64,000 bases of DNA from Bradyrhizobium neotropicale (GTDB lineage Bacteria > Pseudomonadota > Alphaproteobacteria > Rhizobiales > Xanthobacteraceae). The position numbers and the translations under genes were made by a program. The stretch is from contig NZ_LSEF01000025.1 of NCBI RefSeq assembly GCF_001641695.1, positions 67,297-131,296 on the forward strand, read 5' to 3'. This document shows, piece by piece, positions 10,233 to 21,050 of this stretch (position 1 is the first letter of the stretch; each line of letters opens with the position of its first letter). The notes under the pieces were generated by a model. It was not told the origin of the DNA. It made no database searches and saw nothing but the letters and a program-made list of their open reading frames with translations.

Positions 10233-11268
10233 TTAGGTTCTGGCGGAGCCTTGCAGCCGGTAGCGATCCAGCGCCACGGCGCCGATAATCACCAGACCCT
10301 TGATCACATATTGCCAGATGTCGGAGACGCCGATCAGAATCAGGCCGTTCGAGAGAACAGCAATGATCAGCGCGCCGACCAGCGTGCCCCAGATCGAGCC
10401 GATACCGCCGACGAAGGAGGTGCCGCCGAGGATCACTGCGGTGATGGCGTCGAGCTCGTAGGACTGGCCGAGCTGAAGACCGTTGGCCGCGTAAAGCCGC
10501 GCCGCCTGCATGGCGCCGCCGAGCCCGGCAAACAATCCCGACACGCCGTAGACGAAGATCAGCACAGCCCAAACCTTGATGCCGGCGAGCCGCGCCGCGC
10601 TCTCATTGCCACCGACCGCGTAGATGTGCACGCCGAGCACCGTACGGCGCAGCACCAGCCACGAAACGAGGATGACGAGCAGCGCAATGACCGACAGCCA
10701 GGGAATCGAGATCACACCGGGAATGAGCGTGAGCGAGCCGTTGCCGATGAAGGCGTAGGGAATGGAAGGATTGAACACAGTGGTGTCGGCGCCGAGCAGC
10801 CGCGCCAGCCCGCGCACGGCGGTCAGCGAGCCCAGCGTCACGATGAAAGGCGGCAGACGCAACAGCGCGATCAGCGCGCCATTGACGACGCCGAAGCCGA
10901 GGCCGGTCAACACCGCGACCGGGAGCCAGAGGGCACCAAGGTCGGGCAGTTTCGAGATGGTCAACCCGGCCATCGCAGAGACCGCGAGGATGGAACCGAC
11001 CGACAGATCGATGCCGCCGGTCAGGATGACGAAGGTCATGCCAGCGGCAAGCACGGTGTTGACGGCGGCCTGTTGCAACACGATTCCGAGATTTTGTCCG
11101 GTGAAGAAACGGCCGTCGGACAGGAAATGAAAGCCGATGCACAGGACCAATAGCACCGGCAGCATGCCGGCGGCGCGGATCAGGAGCCGCAAACGCTGAC
11201 GCTTGGTCTCCTGCGCAGCCGCGGTGCCGGCCGCCGTGCCCGAGTTTGCCTTTGCCTGCGAGGAACTG

Positions 11269-11276
<8 letters not shown>
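10233..11276 (-). CDS. Sugar ABC transporter permease (RbsC/XylH family)
   Basis: The 347-aa integral membrane protein belongs to the CUT2 permease family. After an Ala-rich hydrophilic N-terminus it shows about ten hydrophobic segments. The family signature [12 protein letters not shown] lies near residue 85 and [10 protein letters not shown] in the middle, with [19 protein letters not shown] near the C-terminus. Its start overlaps the end of the ATPase gene by 8 bp. It forms the membrane channel for the sugar delivered by the binding protein encoded downstream. Confidence 0.93.
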
Positions 11277-12792
<1,516 letters not shown>

Positions 12793-12930
12793 CGTGCCTC
12801 CCGATGCACAATGCGTTTCCCACCCGCGTCTCGATTTTTTGCCAGCGCGGTTCGCGCATTAAACAAAACGCCGCGGCACAGGGCAATACCGAAGACGGCA
12901 TACCGAAGTATGTGCAACGCCAGGTCGACG

Positions 12931-14376
12931 CTACTGGCGCGGCCGGTACAGCTCGCGCCAGGCAGGAAGCCGCTCGGCATAGGCATCGACGAGCACGCGT
13001 TCAGGTTCGAACGTCTCGACGCGTCGCGGTGGGGTGCAGACGGCGTCGATTGCCTCGCCCGTGACAGCAAGCCGCCCCAATCTCGCCGCACCGAACGCCG
13101 CGCCGGTTTCGCCTTCGGCAAAGCGATGGATCGGAACATTCAGAACATTCGCCAGCACCGACAGCCAGAACCGGGACCGTGAACCGCCGCCGATGACATC
13201 GGCTTCAGTGACCGCGATTCCGACATCCGCGAGCACGTCCCGGCAGTCCGCAAGTGCGAAAGCGACGCCCTCGAGCACGGCCTGGACGATCGTCCCACGA
13301 TCGGTGCCGTGGCTCAAACCATCGAGCATGCCGCGCACGACGGGATCGTCGTGCGGCGTCCGCTCGCCCGCGAGATACGGCAGGAAGCTCACAGGAGACG
13401 GCGCCTGCGGGCGCGACCCGAGTGGCGCCAGCAGCTCGGCCTCGGCGACGCCGAACAGGCGCGCGATCCAGGCGAGACAGGATGCCGCCGAGAGGATCGC
13501 ACCGGCCTGAATCCACATTGCGGGGATGGCATGGCAGAACGTGTGCACCGCGCGATCCGGATTGGCGGCAATCCTGCTGGTCGGCGCCAGCAAAGCGCCT
13601 GATGTTCCCAGCGAAATGAACGCGGTGCCCGGCCTGATCGCGCCGATGCCGATGGCGCCCGCTGGATTGTCACCGGCACCGCCCGCGATCATCGGCCGCC
13701 TCGCCATGCCCCAGCGCTGCGCAAGTTCGCTGCGCAGTGTTGCTGCGGGCGCGCAACCCTCGACCAGACTCGGCATGTGATCGCGCGACAGGCCGGTCGC
13801 AGCCAGCGCTGCATCCGACCAGTCCCGGCGCGCGGCGTCGAGCCACAGCGATCCCGATGCGTCCGAGACGTCCTCGATCGCTTCGCCGGTCAGGACCAGG
13901 CGCAAATAGGCCTTCGGAAGCAGGATGAGTTTCGTGGCCGCAAAAATCTCGGGCTCGTGCGTCGCGATCCAGAGCAGCTTCGGCGCCGTGAATCCGGGCA
14001 TCGCCTTGTTGCCCGACGTCGCACGCAAGGCGGGCCAACGTTGTTCCAGAATACGACACTCGGTGGCGGACCGTCCGTCGTTCCAGAGGATGCAAGGCCG
14101 CAACGGCTTTGCGCTGGCGTCAAGCAGCGTGGCGCCATGCATCTGGCCGGACAGTCCGATGCCTTCGACCGCAGCCAGCTCGCCGGCATGCGTCACCCTC
14201 AGGGCATCCAGCGTGGCAAAGGTCGCATTGATCCACTGCGCCGGATCCTGCTCGGAATAGCCCGGCAGCGGCGAGGCCGTCGTCAGCGGCCGGCTCTCGC
14301 TTGCAATCACGCGCTGGGCCTCGTCGACGAGAACGGTCTTGACCGCCGAGGTGCCGAGGTCGATGCCGAGATACAT
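12931..14376 (-). CDS. xylB: Xylulokinase (FGGY family)
   Basis: The 481-aa protein is an FGGY-family sugar kinase, closest by eye to D-xylulose kinase, which makes xylulose 5-phosphate for the pentose phosphate pathway. The N-terminal phosphate-binding loop is YLGIDLGTSAVKTVL. The motif GLSGQMHGATLLD is characteristic of XylB. The second domain contains GAGDNPAGAIGIG and the FGGY C-terminal signature region VIGGGSRSRFWLSVLA. It heads the leftward transporter operon and is divergent from the mutarotase gene, with 99 bp between them. The Shine-Dalgarno is weak. Confidence 0.92.
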   Translation of the reverse strand: MYLGIDLGTSAVKTVLVDEAQRVIASESRPLTTASPLPGYSEQDPAQWINATFATLDALRVTHAGELAAVEGIGLSGQMHGATLLDASAKPLRPCILWNDGRSATECRILEQRWPALRATSGNKAMPGFTAPKLLWIATHEPEIFAATKLILLPKAYLRLVLTGEAIEDVSDASGSLWLDAARRDWSDAALAATGLSRDHMPSLVEGCAPAATLRSELAQRWGMARRPMIAGGAGDNPAGAIGIGAIRPGTAFISLGTSGALLAPTSRIAANPDRAVHTFCHAIPAMWIQAGAILSAASCLAWIARLFGVAEAELLAPLGSRPQAPSPVSFLPYLAGERTPHDDPVVRGMLDGLSHGTDRGTIVQAVLEGVAFALADCRDVLADVGIAVTEADVIGGGSRSRFWLSVLANVLNVPIHRFAEGETGAAFGAARLGRLAVTGEAIDAVCTPPRRVETFEPERVLVDAYAERLPAWRELYRPRQ

Positions 14377-14475
14377 GGATGACTACAATTGTTGACGTTG
14401 GTATGGACGACGGCGTCGCCACGTCGGATAGTCCAATCAATCCAAGAAGCCTGATCGCGTCAAGGGAGCCGCTGC

Positions 14476-14931
14476 ATGCTGAAATCGATCGACCCGCTTC
14501 TCAATGCGGATGTACTCTACGCCCTGCGGTCCATGGGGCACGGAGACAATCTCGTGCTCTGCGACACCAATTTTCCCGCTGACGCCGTTGCCCGCCAGAC
14601 CGTACTGGGGCGGCTGTTGCGCATCGACAACGTCTCCGCCGGCCGCGCCGCGCGCGCGATCCTCTCGGTGCTGCCGCTCGACAGCTTTGTCGAAAAGCCG
14701 GCCTCTCGCATGGAGATCGTCGGCCAGCCCGACGAAATCCCGCCGGTGCAGCAAGAGGTCCAGGCCACAATCGATGCAGCGGAAGGACGCTCGTTTCCCA
14801 TGGGATCGGTCGAGCGGTTTGCCTTTTATGAACTCGCCAAGAAGTCCTATTGCGTGATCCAGACCGGCGAACGGCGCTTCTACGGCTGCTTCATTTTCAA
14901 GAAGGGCGTCATCCCGCCCGATGCGGCTTGA
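14476..14931 (+). CDS. RbsD/FucU-family sugar mutarotase
   Basis: The 151-aa protein matches the RbsD/FucU family, which interconverts sugar anomers. Family hallmarks are the N-terminal LLNADVLYALRSMGHGD, with the catalytic-region His in MGHGD, and VLCDTNFPA. The C-terminal FYELAKKSYCVIQTGERRFYGCFIFKKG includes the conserved Tyr/Lys region. ATG 14476 has GGGAG at 14464-14468 with a 7-nt spacer. It is transcribed divergently from xylB and probably serves the sugar taken up by the adjacent transporter. The FucU branch looks more likely than RbsD, but I cannot separate them with certainty. Confidence 0.9.
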   Translation: MLKSIDPLLNADVLYALRSMGHGDNLVLCDTNFPADAVARQTVLGRLLRIDNVSAGRAARAILSVLPLDSFVEKPASRMEIVGQPDEIPPVQQEVQATIDAAEGRSFPMGSVERFAFYELAKKSYCVIQTGERRFYGCFIFKKGVIPPDAA

Positions 14932-14947
14932 GGTGAACACCTCAAGC
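14926..14947 (+). terminator. Perfect hairpin over the mutarotase stop codon
   Basis: A 9-bp perfect stem (GCTTGAGGT / ACCTCAAGC) with the tetraloop GAAC includes the TGA stop at 14929-14931. No T-run follows, so it may be a weak terminator or an mRNA 3'-end stabiliser. It is the only strong secondary structure near the end of the gene. Confidence 0.45.
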
Positions 14948-15286
14948 TGAGCCCGCCCAGCGGCCACGGCGACGGCTGCCCCCCGGCATAATGTGACATC
15001 GACACGATGTCGCGCTCGCGGAACCTCTCGTTCAGCATCGGCGATGGCAACATCATCTCGCGGACGCATTCATCTTGCAGCGCGGCATCGCGACGAGTCC
15101 GCTCGTCGCTCGTCATTGACGCCACGCACGGACTCGACTCCGCGTCCATTCGTTGACTTTGATTCGTGCCGTTGCATACTCGACGCGGCCTCTGTCACCC
15201 ATCACGACGACACCGAAGTCCACGCCTCGATGCGCTCCGGTGAGTCAGACTTCAGATCAAGAAAGTCAACAAGGGAGGGTATCGCG
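14948..15286. other. Gene-free interval upstream of the CUT1-type binding-protein gene
   Basis: This stretch of about 340 bp runs from the mutarotase hairpin to the GTG start of the next transporter gene. Open frames cross it on both strands, but none has a convincing ribosome site or a recognisable product. It should hold the promoter of the transporter operon. I could not identify a specific operator. The ribosome site GGGAGGG at 15273-15279 belongs to the following gene. Confidence 0.5.
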
Positions 15287-16945
15287 GTGAAACACCAAGA
15301 TCATGATCGGCGTTCCGAAATGCAGCCGAGCCGACGCACGGTGTTGAAAGGCGCAGCCAGCGCGGCCGCGTTGGGCACGACGGGCGCGCTCGGCACGTTC
15401 TCCGAGCTTGCCTTGGCCCAAGCCAATCTGCGCGCCCAGATCACGCAAATTCCCGGTGTCGGCAAAGGTGCGCCGACCGACGCCGACTGGCAGAAAGTCG
15501 GCGAGCTCTGCCTCGGCCCGACCAAAGCGAGCATCAAGGAAGGCGAATTCAAGGGCGTCGAGCTCTCCTTCATGGGACTGAACAATCAGAACCTGCACAA
15601 TCTCCTGTTCCGCGGCTTCCTGAAGCCATGGGAGGCCTATACGGGCGCGAAGATTTCCTGGATCGATCTCGCCCAGGCCGACTACAATCCGCGCTTGCAG
15701 CAGGCGATCGCGACCGGAACGGTCGACTTCGACATCCTGGAGATGGGTGCGCCGTTCGAAGGCGACGTCTGCGGCAAGGGGCTGGCCTCGGAGATGCCGG
15801 ACTGGGTCAAGAACCAGATCGATATTGACGACTATGTCGACTACCTGAAGCCGCCGGTCGGAACCTGGAACGGCAAGACCTATCGCGTCACCATCGACGG
15901 CGACTGCCACAACTTCAACTACCGCACGGACGTGTTCTCCGACCCAACGCTCGCCAAGGCCTGGAAGGACGCCGGCAACACCAGCGAATGGGGCGTGCCG
16001 AAAACCTGGCAGCAGGTGCAGGCGGTGACCAAATTCCTCAAGGGCAAGAAGATCAAGAACCAGAACGCGTTCGGCTATCTCGACGCGCCTAAGCCCTGGG
16101 GCGGTTTCGGCTTCTATTTCCTGACGAGCCGCGCCTCCGCCTACGCCAAGCATCCTGATGACAAGGCCTGGCTGTTCGACATCGACACGATGAAGCCGCG
16201 CATCAACAATCCAGCCTGGGTGCGCGCCATCCAGGACGTGATCGACGCGCTGCCGTTCGAACCTGCCGATCAGCTCAATGCCGATCCGAACACCACCGGC
16301 TTCCAACAATTTCTGGCGGGCATCGGCTCGATGATCCCCTGGTGGGGCGACATCGGCCAGGTGGCGAAGGCGAGCGACACTTCCGTGGTCGGCGACGTCG
16401 TCGGCTTCGACATCCTGCCTGGGTCGGACGACGTGTATAACTCGAAGACGGGAAAGTGGGACAAGCTCGCGAGCGGGCCGAACCATGCGCCGAACTGCGC
16501 CTATCTCGGCTGGGGCGTTTACGTCATGGCGCGGGTCAATGGCGACGAGAAGAAGCACAAGGCGGCATGGAGCGCGGCCGCGCATCTCGGCGGCAAGGAT
16601 CTGTCGCTGTGGATGGTGATGTATCCCTCGGGCTTCCAGGCCCACCGCACCAGCCACTTCCAGTTCGACGAGTGGGTGGCCGCGGGCTACGACCGCAAAT
16701 ACATCACTTCCTATCTGAACTCGCAGCTCGGCTCCTACAATCATCCGAACCGCGCAGTGGAGCCGCGCATCCCCGGCATCTTCCAGTATTACAGCATCGC
16801 CGAAGACGAGCTGACGAAGATCTTCGCCGGCAGGGTCGATGCCCAGACCGGCGCGAACAACATCGCCGCCGCCTGGGAGAAGCTGACCGACCAGATCGGC
16901 CGCGAACGGCAGATCGGGCTCTACAAGGCGTCTCTCGGCACGTAG
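15287..16945 (+). CDS. Extracellular solute-binding protein, family 1 (CUT1-type sugar transporter), Tat-exported
   Basis: The product is a 552-aa periplasmic binding protein. The start is GTG 15287, with GGGAGGG at 15273-15279 seven bases upstream; the frame is open further upstream but has no ribosome site. A Tat signal (SRRTVLKGAASAAALG) follows a short hydrophilic leader. The mature part shows the family 1 binding-protein pattern, for example ISWIDLAQADYNPRLQQAIATG, WNGKTYRVTIDGDCHNFNYR and FLAGIGSMIPWWGD. At roughly 510 mature residues it is longer than the usual 400-430. It is the first gene of a set with two permeases downstream. The substrate is unknown, probably a sugar or polyol. 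Confidence 0.9.
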   Translation: MKHQDHDRRSEMQPSRRTVLKGAASAAALGTTGALGTFSELALAQANLRAQITQIPGVGKGAPTDADWQKVGELCLGPTKASIKEGEFKGVELSFMGLNNQNLHNLLFRGFLKPWEAYTGAKISWIDLAQADYNPRLQQAIATGTVDFDILEMGAPFEGDVCGKGLASEMPDWVKNQIDIDDYVDYLKPPVGTWNGKTYRVTIDGDCHNFNYRTDVFSDPTLAKAWKDAGNTSEWGVPKTWQQVQAVTKFLKGKKIKNQNAFGYLDAPKPWGGFGFYFLTSRASAYAKHPDDKAWLFDIDTMKPRINNPAWVRAIQDVIDALPFEPADQLNADPNTTGFQQFLAGIGSMIPWWGDIGQVAKASDTSVVGDVVGFDILPGSDDVYNSKTGKWDKLASGPNHAPNCAYLGWGVYVMARVNGDEKKHKAAWSAAAHLGGKDLSLWMVMYPSGFQAHRTSHFQFDEWVAAGYDRKYITSYLNSQLGSYNHPNRAVEPRIPGIFQYYSIAEDELTKIFAGRVDAQTGANNIAAAWEKLTDQIGRERQIGLYKASLGT

Positions 16946-16977
16946 CTTCTTTTGACTGCGAGACCCTTCCCAACCCC

Positions 16978-17003
16978 AGCTGGCGCCGCTTCAGGCGCCA
17001 GCT
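16978..17003 (+). terminator. Strong intercistronic hairpin after the binding-protein gene
   Basis: A perfect 10-bp stem AGCTGGCGCC / GGCGCCAGCT with a 6-nt loop (GCTTCA) lies between the binding-protein gene and the first permease gene. No T-tract follows. Such hairpins commonly stabilise the upstream binding-protein mRNA or partly terminate transcription, so that binding protein is made in excess over permeases. That role is an inference here. Confidence 0.6.
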
Positions 17004-17033
17004 CCTCTAGCAAGATCGCAGAGTCGGATTGCG

Positions 17034-18149
17034 ATGCAGAGTTCGGTCGACTTGAGCAATGATCGCTTCGCGCCCGCCCCCCGGCGGGCTAGCGTCAGCC
17101 GGAAGAACGCAGGTCGGGCGCTGGTCGCGTTCGCTTCGCTCGGTCTCCTGCTCGTGATCCTCCTGCAGGGACTGCACGCAACCGGTACAATCGCGGCAGG
17201 CTTTTCGGATTGGCGTCCGATCATGATCGCCTACGTGCTGTGGGCTATCGCGTTTGGGGTCGGGCAAATCATCATCAGAGGCGAGCGTGGTCAGCGCGCG
17301 CTGTTTCTGCTGCCGGCCGTGTTCTTCACGGTCGCGGTCGTAATATTTCCTACGATTTTCGGACTCTACATCGCGTCACTGGACTGGAATCTGTCATCAA
17401 TCGACGGCCCGCGCTTCAGCGGTTTCGATAATCTTAGGGGAATGCTGAGCGACACCTACTACTGGAACGCGCTGGGCAACATGATCTTCTACACGGTCGC
17501 AGTGCTCGGCGAATATGCGATTGCGTTTGGGCTTGCTTTGCTGCTCAGTGCCGATATCCGTGGACGAAGATTCTTTCGTGTGGTCTTCCTGCTGCCGATG
17601 ATGCTCAGCCCTGTCGCGGTGAGCTGGATGATCGGCAAGTCGCTTTTGGAGTATCGCTTCGGACCTGCGGCGACGCTGGCGCGCTATCTCGGATGGGAAA
17701 ACCCGGCCTTCTTCGCCTCACCGTGGATGGCACGCTTCAGTATCCAGGCGATGGACGCATGGGTCTCGATCCCCTTCATCATGATCATCCTTCTCGCAGG
17801 CCTCCAGGCGATGCCGAAGGAGGTGCAGGAGGCGGCCAAGGTCGACGGCGCGAATGGCTGGCAATCATTCTGGCACGTCACCTTCCCGATCATGCTGCCG
17901 GTCAGCATCACCGTCCTGATCATCCGCATCATCTTCAAGCTGAAGCTCGCCGACATCGTGATCAACGTCACCGCGGGAGGCCCGGGAGGAGCAACCGACA
18001 CAGTGTCGAGCTTCATCTACCGCGTCTACCGCGACCGCTCGAATGTCGGATACGGCACGGCGCTCGCTATGGCCTATCTGCTGTTGATCATCGTGCTGCT
18101 AACGCTGTTGTTACGGCTGGCCAAGCGCTGGACGCAAAGGGTCATGTAG
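17034..18149 (+). CDS. Sugar ABC transporter permease, MalF type
   Basis: The 371-aa inner-membrane protein belongs to the CUT1 permease family. It has an N-terminal helix followed by further hydrophobic segments. The cytoplasmic ATPase-contact (EAA) loop reads EVQEAAKVDGANGWQSFWHV, with the canonical EAA...G spacing. It follows the intercistronic hairpin and is followed after 24 bp by the second permease. It forms half of the membrane channel for the solute bound by the upstream protein. Confidence 0.93.
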   Translation: MQSSVDLSNDRFAPAPRRASVSRKNAGRALVAFASLGLLLVILLQGLHATGTIAAGFSDWRPIMIAYVLWAIAFGVGQIIIRGERGQRALFLLPAVFFTVAVVIFPTIFGLYIASLDWNLSSIDGPRFSGFDNLRGMLSDTYYWNALGNMIFYTVAVLGEYAIAFGLALLLSADIRGRRFFRVVFLLPMMLSPVAVSWMIGKSLLEYRFGPAATLARYLGWENPAFFASPWMARFSIQAMDAWVSIPFIMIILLAGLQAMPKEVQEAAKVDGANGWQSFWHVTFPIMLPVSITVLIIRIIFKLKLADIVINVTAGGPGGATDTVSSFIYRVYRDRSNVGYGTALAMAYLLLIIVLLTLLLRLAKRWTQRVM

Positions 18150-18173
18150 GGTATCGCAAAGGGAGTTGCTCGA

Positions 18174-19100
18174 TTGGCTGTGACGACCGTAGCATCCAAG
18201 CCCGTCCGAAGGCATCCTGTAGCACCGCGCGCCAAGCGGATGCTGGGCCGCATGCTGATCTACGCTGCACTCCTGTTCTGGACGTTCATCTGCCTGTTCC
18301 CGATCTACTGGACCGTCACGACCTCATTCAAATCGGCAGTCGACGTGACGCAGGCCCACCTGATTCCCTGGGTCGATTTTCAGCCAGACTGGAAAGGATG
18401 GCGCTCGCTCGGCTTGTCGCCGGACACGCTATTCGGCACCTCGACGGCACGCTCCGAATTCGTGAACCGCTTCGTCAACAGCGTCATCACCTCGGTCGGT
18501 GCATCGCTGCTCGCGCTCCTCCTCGGATCGCTGGCGGCCTATGGCCTGAGCCGCTTCCGCTACAAATTCGCCTGGATGCGCAACGACGACATCCTGTTCT
18601 TCTTTATGTCCCAACTTATCCTGCCGCCGGTCGTGCTCGCGTTGCCGTTCCTTGTGCTGTACAAGGCGCTGTCTCTGCTCGATACGACGTTTGGCCTGAT
18701 CCTGCTCTACACACTGACGGTGCTGCCAATCGTCATCTGGATCATGCGCGACCAATTCAACGCAATTCCGATCGAGCTTGATGAAGCCGCTTTTGTGGAC
18801 GGCTTGTCGACCTGGGGCGCGTTTCTTCGCATCATCCTGCCGCTCGCGCTCCCCGGAATGATGGCGGCATTCATTCTCTCGCTTGTGCTGTGCTGGAACG
18901 AGTATTTCTTCGCGGCGCTATTGACCAGCACGGACGCCAAGACGCTACCCGTGATGGTGGCGAGCCAGACCGGCTCGCAAGGCATCAACTGGTGGTCGAT
19001 GGCGGCGCTGTCGACGGCGGCGATCGCCCCGCTCGTCCTAATCGGCATTTTCCTCGAGCGCTACATTGTCAGCGGCTTGACTACGGGAGCGGGAAAGTAG
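18174..19100 (+). CDS. Sugar ABC transporter permease, MalG type (TTG start)
   Basis: The 308-aa inner-membrane protein is the MalG-like partner of the preceding permease. The start is TTG 18174, supported by GGGAG at 18161-18165 with an 8-nt spacer. It has about six hydrophobic segments and an EAA loop ELDEAAFVDGLSTWGAFLRI. The end motif LVLIGIFLERYIVSGLTTGAGK is typical of MalG/UgpE-type permeases. No ATPase gene follows, so a shared ATPase encoded elsewhere is needed. Confidence 0.93.
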   Translation: MAVTTVASKPVRRHPVAPRAKRMLGRMLIYAALLFWTFICLFPIYWTVTTSFKSAVDVTQAHLIPWVDFQPDWKGWRSLGLSPDTLFGTSTARSEFVNRFVNSVITSVGASLLALLLGSLAAYGLSRFRYKFAWMRNDDILFFFMSQLILPPVVLALPFLVLYKALSLLDTTFGLILLYTLTVLPIVIWIMRDQFNAIPIELDEAAFVDGLSTWGAFLRIILPLALPGMMAAFILSLVLCWNEYFFAALLTSTDAKTLPVMVASQTGSQGINWWSMAALSTAAIAPLVLIGIFLERYIVSGLTTGAGK

Positions 19101-19232
19101 CTCGCAAGGCCAGCCGGGCCCCTCACTTCGCGAATTCGACCGGCCCGACAAGAGTGACAGATGGAGATGGGTCGTTTTTCGCGACCGGACATCCTATATA
19201 GTAATCCGTGACTCACTTGTTGGAGGACAGCG

Positions 19233-19355
19233 ATGAAGGCCTTCATCCTTGCCTGCGTTGCGACGATCGTGATTGCTGCGGCTGGAGTTGTCGTGCTCGA
19301 CAGCGTACAGCAACCCGTCGCCGAAGCTTTTGCGACGACGGGCGTGCGTCTGTAG
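19233..19355 (+). CDS. Small single-helix membrane or secreted peptide (40 aa)
   Basis: ATG 19233 is preceded by GGAGG at 19222-19226 with a 6-nt spacer. It opens a 40-codon frame ending at TAG 19353-19355. The peptide starts MKAFILACVATIVIAAAG, a single hydrophobic segment, and ends in a short polar tail (AEAFATTGVRL). It lies alone between the transporter operon and the convergent formate dehydrogenase genes, with an AT-rich stretch (about 19191-19205) that could be its promoter. From memory, short proteins of this pattern recur in Bradyrhizobium-type genomes, but their function is unknown. The strong ribosome site is the main support. Confidence 0.7.
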   Translation: MKAFILACVATIVIAAAGVVVLDSVQQPVAEAFATTGVRL

Positions 19356-19384
19356 GCAATGCGCCGCCTGCTCTATTCGCTGCC

Positions 19385-20398
19385 CTATTCGGCTGCGGAT
19401 GCGGCATGGCGGGGCCGCGGCTGAGAATCGTTCGGGCCGCTCCGTGCCGATTGCTGGTCGAGCCACAGGCTGTGGTGCTCACGCGCCCAATTGACATCCA
19501 CCTCACCTGATCCCATCGCCTCGAAGGCTCCCTCCATCCCGATCGTACCGATGTAGATGTGAGCGAGCATCGCGGCGATGAACAGCACGGCCACGATCGA
19601 GTGAACGACCTGGGCAATCTGCATGCCCTCGATTCCCGTCAGGTAGAACGGGAACATGAGCTGATACCCGGTCGCAGCGACGATGCCACCGCCAATCACA
19701 ACGATCCAGTAGATGCCCTTTTGACCGGCGTTGAAGCGGCGGGCCGGCGGATGATCGTGACCGATCAGGCCACCGCCACGCTTGATCCACTCCAGATCCA
19801 CCTTGTTCGGGATATTGCCGCCGATCCACATCAGAAAGATCAGCACGACGCCAATCGTGAAGGGAAAGCTCAAATAGTTGTGGGCGAATTTCGCCCATTG
19901 CGACCATTCGGAGAAGGCATCGAATCCAATCAGCGGCAGCAGCAGCGGCCGTCCGAACGTGATGTTCAGTCCCGAGATCGCCAGGATGACGAAGCAGGTC
20001 GCAGTCATCCAATGCACGAAACGCTCAAAGGTGTTGAATCGCACGATGGTGCGGCCGGATCGTCCGCTTTCGAGGCGGACCATGCCGCGCGTCAAATAGA
20101 AGATCACGAGCACCGCCAGCATGCCGAGCATTGCAACGCCGCCTATCCACCGTAGCGCGACGTTGCGGAATTCACGCCACTCCCGGCCAGCCGGTTGCAC
20201 CAGCACGCTGGAGCGCTGGTCGGGAATGCTGACGCGTCCCTGGATCCGGTCCATCTCCTGAAGCAACTGGCGCTCGTTGACCGAGCTCGCCGTCGGATTG
20301 ACCTGCTGGGCCAGCGACGGTGTCGGAACTGCCATGATCAACAGAAGCAACGCCCACGCGCCGATGGCTGGACGAATGAACCTTGCAAATGAGGACAT
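19385..20398 (-). CDS. Formate dehydrogenase gamma subunit (cytochrome b556)
   Basis: The 337-aa membrane subunit carries electrons from the periplasmic formate dehydrogenase to the quinone pool. It has an N-terminal signal peptide (cleavage near SLAQQ) and a further helix near residue 90. The cytochrome b561-like four-helix domain follows, with haem-ligand histidines in FERFVHWMTA, KFAHNYLSF and the later helix AQVVHSIVAVLFIAAMLAHIY. It is the last gene of the formate operon, 43 bp downstream of the beta subunit gene. Gene names fdoI/fdnI/fdhC are used for this family in different organisms. Confidence 0.94.
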   Translation of the reverse strand: MSSFARFIRPAIGAWALLLLIMAVPTPSLAQQVNPTASSVNERQLLQEMDRIQGRVSIPDQRSSVLVQPAGREWREFRNVALRWIGGVAMLGMLAVLVIFYLTRGMVRLESGRSGRTIVRFNTFERFVHWMTATCFVILAISGLNITFGRPLLLPLIGFDAFSEWSQWAKFAHNYLSFPFTIGVVLIFLMWIGGNIPNKVDLEWIKRGGGLIGHDHPPARRFNAGQKGIYWIVVIGGGIVAATGYQLMFPFYLTGIEGMQIAQVVHSIVAVLFIAAMLAHIYIGTIGMEGAFEAMGSGEVDVNWAREHHSLWLDQQSARSGPNDSQPRPRHAASAAE

Positions 20399-20441
20399 GA
20401 ACTCCTCCTCGGCATTTGTGCCGCGTCGCCCGCGGCCTGCT

Positions 20442-21038
20442 TCAGGACTCGATCGTCTCGCGATAGGCGGTCTTCCAGCCCCACGCGCCTGAACCGTAGC
20501 CGCGCTTCAGCACGCGCTCCTTATATATCTGGGCGATGATCTCGCCGTCGCCGGCGAGCAGCGACTTGGTCGAGCACATCTCGGCACACAGCGGCAGCTT
20601 GCCTTCGGCGAGGCGGTTCGCACCGTATTTCTCGTATTCCTCCTTGCTGCCATCGGCCTCGGGGCCGCCGGCGCAATAGGTACATTTGTCCATCTTGCCG
20701 CGCGAGCCGAAATTGCCGACCTTCGGATATTGCGGCGCGCCAAACGGACAGGCGTAGAAGCAGTAGCCACAGCCGATACAGAGATCCTTGGAGTGCAGAA
20801 CCACGCCGTCGGCAGTGGTATAGAAGCAGTTCACCGGACACACTGCCGCGCATGGCGCATCCGTGCAGTGCATGCAGGCCATCGAGACCGAACGTTCGCC
20901 CGGCTTGCCGTCGGCGATGGTGACGACCCGGCGCCGGTTGATGCCCCAGGGGACCTCGTGCTCGTTCTTGCAGGCCGTGACGCAGGCGTTGCACTCGATG
21001 CAACGGTCGGCGTCGCAGAGAAACTTCATACGTGCCAT
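20442..21038 (-). CDS. Formate dehydrogenase beta subunit (four [4Fe-4S] clusters)
   Basis: The 198-aa electron-transfer subunit passes electrons from the molybdenum subunit to cytochrome b. Four cysteine groups are visible: CIECNACVTACKNEHEVP, CMHCTDAPCAAVCPVNC, CIGCGYCFYACPFG, and the split CTYC...CAEMC group. It is much shorter than the E. coli-type beta subunit (about 290 aa) and lacks a C-terminal membrane anchor, which is seen in related rhizobial enzymes. It is 12 bp downstream of the alpha subunit gene. Confidence 0.95.
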   Translation of the reverse strand: MARMKFLCDADRCIECNACVTACKNEHEVPWGINRRRVVTIADGKPGERSVSMACMHCTDAPCAAVCPVNCFYTTADGVVLHSKDLCIGCGYCFYACPFGAPQYPKVGNFGSRGKMDKCTYCAGGPEADGSKEEYEKYGANRLAEGKLPLCAEMCSTKSLLAGDGEIIAQIYKERVLKRGYGSGAWGWKTAYRETIES

Positions 21039-21050
21039 CGTCGTTGCTCC

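Noticed and set aside
14880..15149. 89-codon minus-strand frame with protein-like end
   Set aside because: It has no ribosome site or family match and overlaps the mutarotase 3' end. I could not support it as a gene or as a remnant.
15266..16744. 492-codon frame on the minus strand
   Set aside because: It is the antisense shadow of the CUT1 binding-protein gene, which has a Tat signal and family motifs. The antisense product has repetitive Arg/Val/Asp composition and no ribosome site.
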